A stretch of DNA of 5,560 bases, from positions 1-5,560 of the forward strand of contig CAIWIS010000859.1 of the NCBI GenBank assembly GCA_903912795.1, read 5' to 3'. Positions 1-5,560 of the stretch are shown here, one piece after another (the stretch's first letter is position 1; every line of letters begins with the position of its first letter). Origin of the DNA: an uncultured Bacteroidales bacterium. GTDB lineage: Bacteria; Bacteroidota; Bacteroidia; Bacteroidales; Paludibacteraceae. A program made the translations under genes and the position numbers. The notes beneath the pieces were generated by a model. It was not told the origin of the DNA and did not search any database. It saw only the letters and a list, made by a program, of their open reading frames with translations.

Positions 1-46
1 TAAAAACTGTCAGCCTTTTTTGGAGATTTTGAATTATCCTTGAAAT

Positions 47-1615
47 TTAAAACTTAATACCAAATGTAGCTACAACATTGTTATTTGATGTCCTTACATT
101 TGCAGGTGTTACTTTATAATTATCATTTAATGAATTTGAATTATAAGCATAATAATCTTCATTGATAGTTTTGTTTACAAATGCTAAGTCAACATACCAA
201 CTTTTTTCTCGATAACCAAGTCCAAAAGTAGCATAATTAATACTATTACTTGCAAAATACTCAGGATCGGCACGAACAGTTTTTACATCCAAAATTTTTG
301 CTACATTAGTATTGGTTAAATTACTTGTATTTGCAAACCCAGCACGAAGAGAAAAATTATCAGTCACACGATATTCACCTCCAATTTTGATTGTGCGTGC
401 ATTTTCGAGCATAGTGTTAATGTCTTCATTTTCATAAGAGTAAGCATGCGAATCACCATCAATATTTAGCAATTTCATACCTTTATAATTATTATAAACA
501 TATTCGGCACTAATAAATCCTTTTTTATCCAAAATAAAAGCTGTACTAACATTGAATTGCAAAGGCGTTTGTAATTGGTAATCCACATAATTATCAGTTG
601 GTGTCTGAGTACTTCCACTAAATCCTGTTACAAAATCCAATGTAGAATAATTCAATTGTTGCATTGTATAAAACATCGGAGTGTGAATCGAAGCACCTAA
701 GCGGATAAAATCAACTGGCACGGCTATAATCCCAATATTTACATTAGCTCCAGCACCTGAAGTTGATAAAGTATTCTTCAGAGTCATACCGCCATTAGCA
801 CTAAATCGCTCATCGTATGTACTTTGCATTTGATAATTAAGATATTGCAAGTTTAAGGTAGCTCCCAAAAAGAATCGATTACTAAAATTACCCGACCATC
901 CTAATGAGTATTCATTTATTCCACCAGACTCCTGCAACATATATGAAGGGGTCACTTTTTCAGAAACATTTAAAAACGATGCCCACTCTTGCAATACTGC
1001 TCCACTATAAACAGGTTTAAGTAATCCACCATAATTTGCCATAACCGACATCCACGATAAATCGGGATTCTGATACGGTGTATCATAACTATTTTGTGGA
1101 TATTTATCCCAATCTAAACTATTTTCAGTTACATTACCTGTAAAATATCCAAGATAATCGGTCATCGATTGCGAAACACTATTGTTTTTCACAACCATAT
1201 TTCGATTAAAATTTCGTAGTTTATTGTACGAAAATGAAAAATTAGAATTCACCAAACCTGCATAACCACTTTCGGCACGCCAAGTTTTTCCAGCTAACAC
1301 CAAAGTAAGATTATTCACTCCAACTGAGTATTTACTATCTGTTGCTGATTTAGTTCCCCAAAGAGCTGAAGTTGCTTGCATTTGAGCGTCAACAGTTGCG
1401 GTCAATTCTGATTTCCGAAAAATACCTAAACCTGCTGGATTGTCTTTAATAGACGAAACATCGCCTCCAAGCGCACCAAAAGCACCTGCAACACTCATAT
1501 AGCGAGCAGTACCCAATATATCGGTTTGCGAAGATTTAACAGCTTCGAATACTGTTTGTGCCGAAGTTATATATGCCATCAAAATGGCTAATGTTAAGAT
1601 TATTACTCGTTTCAT
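47..1615 (-). CDS. FadL/OMPP1-type outer-membrane beta-barrel protein
   Basis: The 522-residue product begins with a classical signal peptide (MKRVIILTLAILMAYITSAQ, cleavage expected near residues 18-20). It then carries a block typical of Bacteroidota FadL/OmpP1/TodX-like proteins: ARYMSVAGAFGALGGD (about 37-52) and the family hallmark NPAGL (59-63). The rest is alternating polar and aromatic strand-like sequence rich in Asn, Tyr, Ser and Thr. It ends in Phe (FGIKF), as expected for a BAM-assembled barrel. Known relatives carry hydrophobic compounds such as fatty acids or aromatics across the outer membrane; many Bacteroidota copies are labelled hemin receptor or transport protein without proof. 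The substrate here cannot be told from sequence. The start ATG has an A/T-rich leader and no Shine-Dalgarno, normal for the phylum. It lies 58 nt downstream of the low-complexity exported protein gene on the same strand, so the two probably share a transcript. Confidence 0.85.
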   Translation of the reverse strand: MKRVIILTLAILMAYITSAQTVFEAVKSSQTDILGTARYMSVAGAFGALGGDVSSIKDNPAGLGIFRKSELTATVDAQMQATSALWGTKSATDSKYSVGVNNLTLVLAGKTWRAESGYAGLVNSNFSFSYNKLRNFNRNMVVKNNSVSQSMTDYLGYFTGNVTENSLDWDKYPQNSYDTPYQNPDLSWMSVMANYGGLLKPVYSGAVLQEWASFLNVSEKVTPSYMLQESGGINEYSLGWSGNFSNRFFLGATLNLQYLNYQMQSTYDERFSANGGMTLKNTLSTSGAGANVNIGIIAVPVDFIRLGASIHTPMFYTMQQLNYSTLDFVTGFSGSTQTPTDNYVDYQLQTPLQFNVSTAFILDKKGFISAEYVYNNYKGMKLLNIDGDSHAYSYENEDINTMLENARTIKIGGEYRVTDNFSLRAGFANTSNLTNTNVAKILDVKTVRADPEYFASNSINYATFGLGYREKSWYVDLAFVNKTINEDYYAYNSNSLNDNYKVTPANVRTSNNNVVATFGIKF

Positions 1616-1673
1616 ATTAAATTAATTTTTAAGATTCAAGAAGAAAGATCAAAGAATAATGAACTAAACTAGT

Positions 1674-3182
1674 TTACCTGCGTCCACCGCCACCACCTCC
1701 TGACGAAGATGAGCTACTACTTGACGAACTTCCTCCGCCAGAACTATAACCACCTCCACCAGAACTATAGCTACTGCTGCTAGAACTAGGAGTTGATGAG
1801 CGATATGAACTACTTGAACTACTCGATGGAGCACTATACGTTGAACGTGTACTTTGACTACTTGAACTGCTTGTGCTTGACTCACGTGATACAGATGGCG
1901 TACCAGTTGAATAACTTGAGCGTGGAGCTGTTCTAGTTTCAGTAGTAACACTTCCACGACTTGTTTGACTTGGCTGCGATGAATATCCAGTACGTGGACT
2001 AGTAGATACAGGTGGTTGATACGAAGAACGTGTTGACGATTCGCGTGTTGAATTCATATATTCATTACGTGTTGCACTTTGTGGTGAATAAGTTGTTGAA
2101 CTGCGAGTTGTAGTTGCCGACCGTACTCCTGTTTGTGGTGAAAATTGTGAACTTGAAGGCATTACACTTCTTTCGCCAACTGAACGAGTATTTGTTCCTT
2201 GATTAGCAGGGACGTAATTCTCACCTGAACGAATTGATCTGGAACCATTTGAACTAGTTACTGTCCGATTGTTTGTTCCTACTGCCGTATAGTTACTACG
2301 TACTGCACTAGCATCGCGATAAACGCTACTTCCACCTATTGTTGTGCTACGTACATTTGAAACTTGACGATAACCATCGCCAGTGTTACGTATTTTTGAA
2401 TAATTCGAATAATTTCCACCATAATAGTTTCCATAATTATAGCCATCATAAAAACCATGACTATATCCACCATATCCATAATACGGATAACCCATTCCGT
2501 AACCATATCCGTAATAACCGCCATAGTAATTATTGTAGTACCCACCGTAGTAGCCACCGTAGTATCCACCATAATTTCCACCCCAACTACTCCAGTAATT
2601 GTTGTACGACCAAGGATAATTTCCCCAACCACTATAACGTCCATAATAAGGATATCCATAACCCCAACTATTCCAACCCCATGAACTGTGCGAATTAAAT
2701 GAATAATCGTACCAATAAGGATTTGACCATGTAGGAGTTACATAAGCGTAATTATCTTCGACATACACATTCCAATCGAAATTATTTAAGTAATAAATAT
2801 CGTTGTAGGCTGGGTCACCGATAAAAACACGATACTTTGGATTATGAAATTTACGAATACGTGCAGCATATTCCAAATCGGATTGTGAGCCTTTAAAGCC
2901 ATTAATGTAATAGCCTTCTTCTTGTTGTTGCTCAGTGCTATCATTAGCTTGACCCAGCAAAATAGTAGTATCTTGAGTTACAATTTCAACTTGTTGACCA
3001 CGTTCGATAAAAACAATTTCTTTGGCACCATTTTTATAAACTGGTTTTTTAACAACCTGGCGTTCAGAGCTTTTAACAACTTCACTTGGTTTAAAATACA
3101 CATCATCGTATACTTCGTTTGATTGTCCTACCACATTTATTGCAATAAAGGACAGCATTAATGCTAATACATTCGTTTTCAT
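1674..3182 (-). CDS. Exported low-complexity Tyr/Gly/Trp- and Ser/Arg-rich protein, function unknown
   Basis: A 502-residue protein with no recognised enzymatic domain. Visible parts: a signal peptide (1-19/20, ending VVGQ); a more ordinary N-terminal region (about 20-145) with mixed charge, including ARIRKFHNPKYRVFIGDPAY at 107-126; an aromatic block (about 146-262) with about 36 Tyr and 9 Trp and almost no charge, all Trp before residue 201 and GGYY repeats after it; a Ser/Thr/Arg block (263-470) whose basic residues after K263 are all Arg; and a Gly/Ser tail (471-502) ending GGGGGGRR. Similar Tyr/Gly-rich exported proteins occur in Bacteroidales, sometimes mislabelled as vitellogenin-like. 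It is probably periplasmic or surface-exposed and largely disordered, perhaps structural or adhesive (inference). It has no lipobox and no obvious C-terminal sorting domain. The start is fixed by the signal peptide and a strong Shine-Dalgarno 7 nt upstream. It is the first gene of a likely two-gene unit with the downstream barrel protein. Confidence 0.88.
   Translation of the reverse strand: MKTNVLALMLSFIAINVVGQSNEVYDDVYFKPSEVVKSSERQVVKKPVYKNGAKEIVFIERGQQVEIVTQDTTILLGQANDSTEQQQEEGYYINGFKGSQSDLEYAARIRKFHNPKYRVFIGDPAYNDIYYLNNFDWNVYVEDNYAYVTPTWSNPYWYDYSFNSHSSWGWNSWGYGYPYYGRYSGWGNYPWSYNNYWSSWGGNYGGYYGGYYGGYYNNYYGGYYGYGYGMGYPYYGYGGYSHGFYDGYNYGNYYGGNYSNYSKIRNTGDGYRQVSNVRSTTIGGSSVYRDASAVRSNYTAVGTNNRTVTSSNGSRSIRSGENYVPANQGTNTRSVGERSVMPSSSQFSPQTGVRSATTTRSSTTYSPQSATRNEYMNSTRESSTRSSYQPPVSTSPRTGYSSQPSQTSRGSVTTETRTAPRSSYSTGTPSVSRESSTSSSSSQSTRSTYSAPSSSSSSSYRSSTPSSSSSSYSSGGGGYSSGGGSSSSSSSSSSGGGGGGRR
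1677..1772 (-). repeat. Gly/Ser homopolymer tail of the low-complexity protein
   Basis: Codons 471-502 encode alternating Ser and Gly runs, including four Gly, ten Ser and six Gly, before the terminal Arg-Arg. The ten-Ser run (485-494) is written with AGT three times, TCA three times, TCG twice, TCT once and AGC once. The tract is repetitive in protein but not in DNA, so it is compositional low complexity rather than a DNA microsatellite. Confidence 0.8.
2511..2582 (-). repeat. In-gene 12-bp tandem repeat encoding Gly-Gly-Tyr-Tyr
   Basis: Six consecutive 12-bp units in frame encode GGNY, GGYY, GGYY, GGYY, NNYY, GGYY (residues 201-224 of the low-complexity protein). The three central units (2535-2570) share GGTGGNTACTAC, differing only in the third base of the second Gly codon. 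The outer units have diverged in codon use (TAT for TAC, GGC for GGT). This suggests recent local duplication in the centre flanked by older copies. Because the unit is a multiple of three, copy-number change would lengthen or shorten the protein without a frameshift. Confidence 0.8.
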
Positions 3183-3189
3183 AATATTA

Positions 3190-3195
3190 CCTCCT
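3190..3195 (-). promoter_or_regulatory. Strong Shine-Dalgarno (AGGAGG) for the low-complexity protein gene
   Basis: Read on the minus strand, AGGAGGTAATATTATG places a full AGGAGG 7 nt before the start codon. None of the other complete genes here has anything like it: the leaders of the barrel gene, prmA and the FMN-binding gene are plain A/T-rich. Bacteroidota generally do not use Shine-Dalgarno pairing, because their ribosomes hold the anti-Shine-Dalgarno end of 16S rRNA in a pocket. A perfect site is therefore unusual and supports this start. Confidence 0.75.
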
Positions 3196-3286
3196 ATATC
3201 AAAAGAGAATTAATTTTCAGAACAGAAACAATAATCGTGCCACCACAAATCATTTTTGAGCTTATAACAAATAAAAATGCACTTAG

Positions 3287-3319
3287 TTAGAGTGAATCCG
3301 TTATTTTTATCTAATTTTG
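3287..3319 (+). promoter_or_regulatory. Probable Bacteroidota-type promoter of prmA
   Basis: TAATTTTG at 3312-3319 matches the Bacteroidota -7 consensus TAnnTTTG at every defined position. About 21 nt upstream, TTAG at 3287-3290 is an imperfect match to the -33 TTG element. A start site near 3325 would give a leader of roughly 20 nt before the prmA ATG at 3348. The A/T-rich background means the -33 half is weak evidence. Confidence 0.5.
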
Positions 3320-3347
3320 CAACTTAATAAATAAAACAACACTAAAA

Positions 3348-4187
3348 ATGGATTTTATTCAAGTAAATTTCAACATCGAGCCTTATGAAGAATACATTGC
3401 TGATGTATTAGCTGCCGAATTAGGCGAACTTGGTTATGATACCTTTGTACCTACCGAAAATGGATTAGAAGCATTTATCGCTTCTGATGTTTTTAATGAC
3501 AGTGAATTAAAAAATCTGCTTGCCAATTTTGTATTCGAGACATCGATTGACTACAAAGTTACGAAAATAGAATCAAAAAATTGGAATGAAGAGTGGGAAA
3601 AACATTACTTCGAACCAATTATTATTGATAATGAATGTGTTATACACAGTTCTTTTCACAAAAACATACCCGAAGCTAAGTATGATATTGTAATCGACCC
3701 TAAAATGTCGTTTGGAACAGGCCACCACGAAACGACTAGTTTAGTGATTGGCGAACTTTTAAAAATGGATTTAGTGGGTAAAAAAGTACTTGATATGGGT
3801 TGTGGAACATCGGTATTGGCTATTTTGGCAGCGATGCGTGGAGCAACAGACTTACTTGCTATTGATATTGATAGTTGGTGTGTCGAAAATTCAGTTGAAA
3901 ATATTGCATTAAATAAAATAAGCGGCATCAATATAAAGCAAGGTGGTGCTGAATTATTAGCAAATCAACATTTCGACATTATTTTAGCCAACATAAATCG
4001 CAATATACTTTTAGCCGATATGGAACATTACGCAGCATGTTTAAGCGCTAATGGACAACTGTATATGAGTGGTTTTTACAGTGAAGATATACCACTAATA
4101 GAGGCAGAAGCAAATAGAAACGGGTTAAATCTAATTTCATCGAAACTTAAAAATAATTGGGCTGTTGTGAAAACAGTTAAGCTATAA
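3348..4187 (+). CDS. prmA: Ribosomal protein L11 methyltransferase
   Basis: PrmA is a cytoplasmic SAM-dependent enzyme that methylates amino groups of ribosomal protein L11. The 279-residue length fits Bacteroidota members. The N-terminal substrate-recognition domain (about 1-75) is of the expected type, followed by NWNEEWEKHYFEP (78-90). The signature DPKMSFGTGHHETT spans 117-130. SAM motif I is VLDMGCGTS (147-155); Ser replaces the more usual Gly after GCGT, which I believe is common in this phylum. An acidic loop follows (AIDID, 171-175). The catalytic-loop motif is LANINRN (213-219), and SGF (241-243) precedes the last strands. The start has an in-frame stop upstream (3312-3314) and no other start candidate between. 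The gene stands alone: divergent from the low-complexity gene, convergent with the FMN-binding gene, with its own promoter and a terminator 19 nt after the stop. It is complete, with no sign of damage. Confidence 0.97.
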   Translation: MDFIQVNFNIEPYEEYIADVLAAELGELGYDTFVPTENGLEAFIASDVFNDSELKNLLANFVFETSIDYKVTKIESKNWNEEWEKHYFEPIIIDNECVIHSSFHKNIPEAKYDIVIDPKMSFGTGHHETTSLVIGELLKMDLVGKKVLDMGCGTSVLAILAAMRGATDLLAIDIDSWCVENSVENIALNKISGINIKQGGAELLANQHFDIILANINRNILLADMEHYAACLSANGQLYMSGFYSEDIPLIEAEANRNGLNLISSKLKNNWAVVKTVKL

Positions 4188-4206
4188 AACTTTAAAGAAA
4201 TAAAAT

Positions 4207-4248
4207 AAACAACCCCATGCTTTCAAATAGAAATTCATGGGGTTGTTT
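4207..4248. terminator. Bidirectional intrinsic terminator between convergent genes
   Basis: A perfect 13-bp inverted repeat (AAACAACCCCATG at 4207-4219, CATGGGGTTGTTT at 4236-4248) encloses a 16-nt loop that can form a further TTTC/GAAA stem (4221-4224 with 4230-4233). It lies 19 nt after the prmA stop and 18 nt after the FMN-binding gene stop. The run after the stem is T-rich on the minus strand (ATTTTATTTC) and weaker on the plus strand (GCTTTAT). It should therefore end both transcripts, better for the minus-strand one. Confidence 0.88.
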
Positions 4249-4266
4249 GCTTTATAAGGATATTAC

Positions 4267-4779
4267 TTACATCTTCTTTGGTTTATTAACAGTACCTTTA
4301 TCAAGCAAGTATTGTACATTTTTCAGTACCGCTTTGGCTGTTAAAGTAGCTCCAGTATATGCATCTAACTCTACATTCTTTGCATCTTTTAAACTTTTCC
4401 CATTCCATAAATTGAAGAAACCCATTCTTTCAAGCTTTAGCACATATCCTATTGTCTCCCAATGTGTTAATAACGAAACTTTTTGAATCACACCTTTCGA
4501 ATTGGTAATTATCATTACTGGAGTGGTATTGTTATATCCAATCACTTCTTTACAAAAAGGCACGCTCGACATAGCATAACCCAACACTTTACTCTTATCA
4601 TCTACAACCTTAAACCAATATTCGTTCAATTTATCAACTTTAGCAGCATTAGGAAATATGCTCTGAACAATTTCTTTGTTTGAAACTTCGGTAAGTACAG
4701 GAACTTGTTTTCTGCCTTTATTCTGAGCCGAAACGAATATACAAAAAGCTAAGGTTGCAACTAAAAAAAAATGTTTCAT
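4267..4779 (-). CDS. Small exported FMN-binding domain protein, predicted covalent flavin
   Basis: The 170-residue product has a signal peptide (MKHFFLVATLAFCIFVSAQ, 1-19) and a single FMN-binding domain of the type found in NqrC, RnfG and NosR. The key motif is DAYTGAT at 139-145. It matches the ApbE flavin-transferase recognition pattern Dxx(S/T)GA(T/S), so FMN should be linked by a phosphoester to Thr145 outside the cytoplasm. Upstream, THWETIGY (105-112) fits the H-x-E-T segment common in this domain, and GVIQKVSLL precedes it. There is no membrane anchor besides the signal and no Fe-S motif, so it is probably a soluble periplasmic flavoprotein. A longer reading from a TTG at 4788 is possible, but ATG at 4779 gives a proper signal peptide and is preferred. 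It starts 17 nt after the S46 peptidase stop, so the two are probably co-transcribed. The electron partner is unknown, and no apbE is in the window. Confidence 0.85.
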   Translation of the reverse strand: MKHFFLVATLAFCIFVSAQNKGRKQVPVLTEVSNKEIVQSIFPNAAKVDKLNEYWFKVVDDKSKVLGYAMSSVPFCKEVIGYNNTTPVMIITNSKGVIQKVSLLTHWETIGYVLKLERMGFFNLWNGKSLKDAKNVELDAYTGATLTAKAVLKNVQYLLDKGTVNKPKKM

Positions 4780-4796
4780 AAAAATCAATTCTCTAA

Positions 4797-5560
4797 TTAT
4801 TTTGTTATTACTAATTCATTAATAATATTTTTGGATGGAGAATATTTTTCCAAAATAAACAGAATATACCGGATATCGACCGATATGCTTCGGCTCAAAT
4901 CTGCCTGGTATTTATAATCGGAAGCAACTCCTTGGGCAATTCTGTCAAAATTCAAGCCAATTAAGTTACCTTTGGCGTTTAGTACCGGACTGCCCGAATT
5001 TCCACTCGATGTTTGGCAATTTGTCATAAAATTCACCGGCAACGTACCATTCGAACTGTATTTTCCAAAATCTTTATTTGCATATAATTCTCTCATTTTC
5101 TTCGGAATAAGATAATCGGGGTGGCCAGCATTGCGACGATTTTTTTCAAAAAGCCCATCAATGGTTGTAAAATAATCATACTTCATACCATTGGCAGGAG
5201 CGCATCCCTGCACTTTACCATAGCTCAATCGTTGTGTACGGTTGGCATCCGGTGGAAGTTGCTTGTCTGCATTTTTTTCGTAGAAGGCCTGCATGTAAAG
5301 TTCGTACAAGTCTGATTGTTTTTGTTGCAAAACACCCATTGGTTTAATTACACGTTCGGTATATATTTTGTAATAACTTATTGCCAGTTTGTAAATCGGG
5401 TCTGAAGTCAGTGTGCTTAGCGTGATTGTATCCACTTTTGCCAGAAAAGCTTTCAGACGAACCGAATCCGTAAGGATAGAATTTTTAAAAGCATATTCCG
5501 AATATTTATCCACGTCGCCATCAAATTGCTTCAGTGCATCGACCATAGCCTGCGAAATAA
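4797..5560 (-). CDS. S46 family dipeptidyl-peptidase (DPP7/DPP11 type), C-terminal part
   Basis: The frame stays open to the window edge (ISQA precedes the Met at 5546), so this is about the last 254 residues of a protein that is usually about 700-730 long. S46 enzymes are periplasmic serine exopeptidases that release dipeptides from peptide N-termini. Counting from the Met at 5546: residues 1-95 are helical and fit the end of the helical domain; RLSYGKVQG (106-114) and YDYFTTIDGLFEK (123-135) are conserved S46 segments; the nucleophile is S184 in GNSGSPV (codon 4995-4997); NFDR follows; SVDIRYILFILEKY (222-235) and IINEL near the end are typical. The catalytic His and Asp lie upstream, outside the window. 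Residue 202, 18 after the nucleophile, is Arg, as in DPP11 (Arg673), rather than Gly as in DPP7. This points to Asp/Glu preference at P1. The FMN-binding gene follows 17 nt downstream. Confidence 0.95.
   Translation of the reverse strand, partial: ISQAMVDALKQFDGDVDKYSEYAFKNSILTDSVRLKAFLAKVDTITLSTLTSDPIYKLAISYYKIYTERVIKPMGVLQQKQSDLYELYMQAFYEKNADKQLPPDANRTQRLSYGKVQGCAPANGMKYDYFTTIDGLFEKNRRNAGHPDYLIPKKMRELYANKDFGKYSSNGTLPVNFMTNCQTSSGNSGSPVLNAKGNLIGLNFDRIAQGVASDYKYQADLSRSISVDIRYILFILEKYSPSKNIINELVITK

Noticed and set aside
1..24. GGCTGACAG flanked by A and T runs just after the barrel gene (minus strand), like one arm of a terminator hairpin.
   Set aside because: Only one arm is in the window and the segment does not fold well on itself. 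The partner arm would have to lie beyond position 1.
1665..1676. Perfect 12-bp palindrome TAAACTAGTTTA overlapping the stop of the low-complexity gene.
   Set aside because: It has no loop and is weak and AT-rich. It cannot act as a terminator, and nothing else marks it as an operator.
1664..2698. Several overlapping open frames on both strands across the low-complexity gene.
   Set aside because: They are shadows of the repetitive codons (Val/His/Gln-rich, or Asn/His/Ile/Thr-rich strings). They have no start context, and the long coding frame with a signal peptide explains the region.
3196..3275. Possible promoter elements for the low-complexity gene on the minus strand (CTCTTTTG at 3200-3207, TTTATTTG at 3268-3275).
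   Set aside because: The first would start transcription inside the Shine-Dalgarno. The second lacks a -33 TTG at the right distance. Neither is convincing in A/T-rich sequence.
3656..3931. Open frame on the minus strand inside prmA.
   Set aside because: It lies wholly opposite a well-conserved enzyme gene and its product has no recognisable features.
4741..4779. LAFC at residues 10-13 of the FMN-binding protein as a lipobox.
   Set aside because: Phe at the -1 position and the very early Cys do not fit a lipobox. The SAQ site at 17-19 is a better signal peptidase I cleavage site.
4780..4788. TTG at 4788 as the start of the FMN-binding gene, adding three residues.
   Set aside because: The ATG at 4779 starts directly at the Lys of a normal signal peptide, and TTG starts are uncommon. 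The longer form would only add hydrophobic residues before the n-region.

Overview
The window looks like chromosomal DNA of a member of the Bacteroidota, probably Bacteroidales. It is AT-rich, most starts lack a Shine-Dalgarno sequence, and one promoter resembles the Bacteroidota TAnnTTTG type. The gene content also fits: a FadL/OMPP1-like barrel with Bacteroidota-style motifs, an S46 dipeptidyl-peptidase, PrmA with the GCGTS variant of motif I, and a Tyr/Gly- and Ser-rich exported protein. No mobile element, CRISPR array, tRNA or rRNA was seen.

Layout. Left part (47-3182, minus strand): a two-gene unit read right to left. First comes a 502-residue exported low-complexity protein (1674-3182). 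It is followed 58 nt later by a 522-residue outer-membrane beta-barrel of the FadL/OMPP1 type (47-1615). Middle (3183-4187): a 165-nt divergent intergenic region, then prmA on the plus strand, which methylates ribosomal protein L11. A strong stem-loop at 4207-4248 separates prmA from the convergent genes to its right. Right part (4267-5560, minus strand): the C-terminal third of an S46 serine exopeptidase, cut by the window edge, followed 17 nt later by a small exported FMN-binding protein with a predicted covalent flavin site.

How they fit together. Four of the five genes encode cell-envelope proteins and only prmA is cytoplasmic housekeeping. The right-hand pair suggests periplasmic peptide breakdown (Asp/Glu-type dipeptidyl-peptidase by one key residue) co-transcribed with a flavoprotein of possible electron-transfer function; the functional link is inference. 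The left-hand pair joins an aromatic-rich, probably unfolded exported protein to a lipid/hydrophobic-compound type channel.

Most of the window is ordinary. The part most worth a second look is the 502-residue protein. It has a block that is about 40% aromatic and almost uncharged, then a block that is basic through arginine alone, then Ser/Gly runs written in shuffled codons. Its start carries a near-perfect Shine-Dalgarno, which is rare in this phylum.
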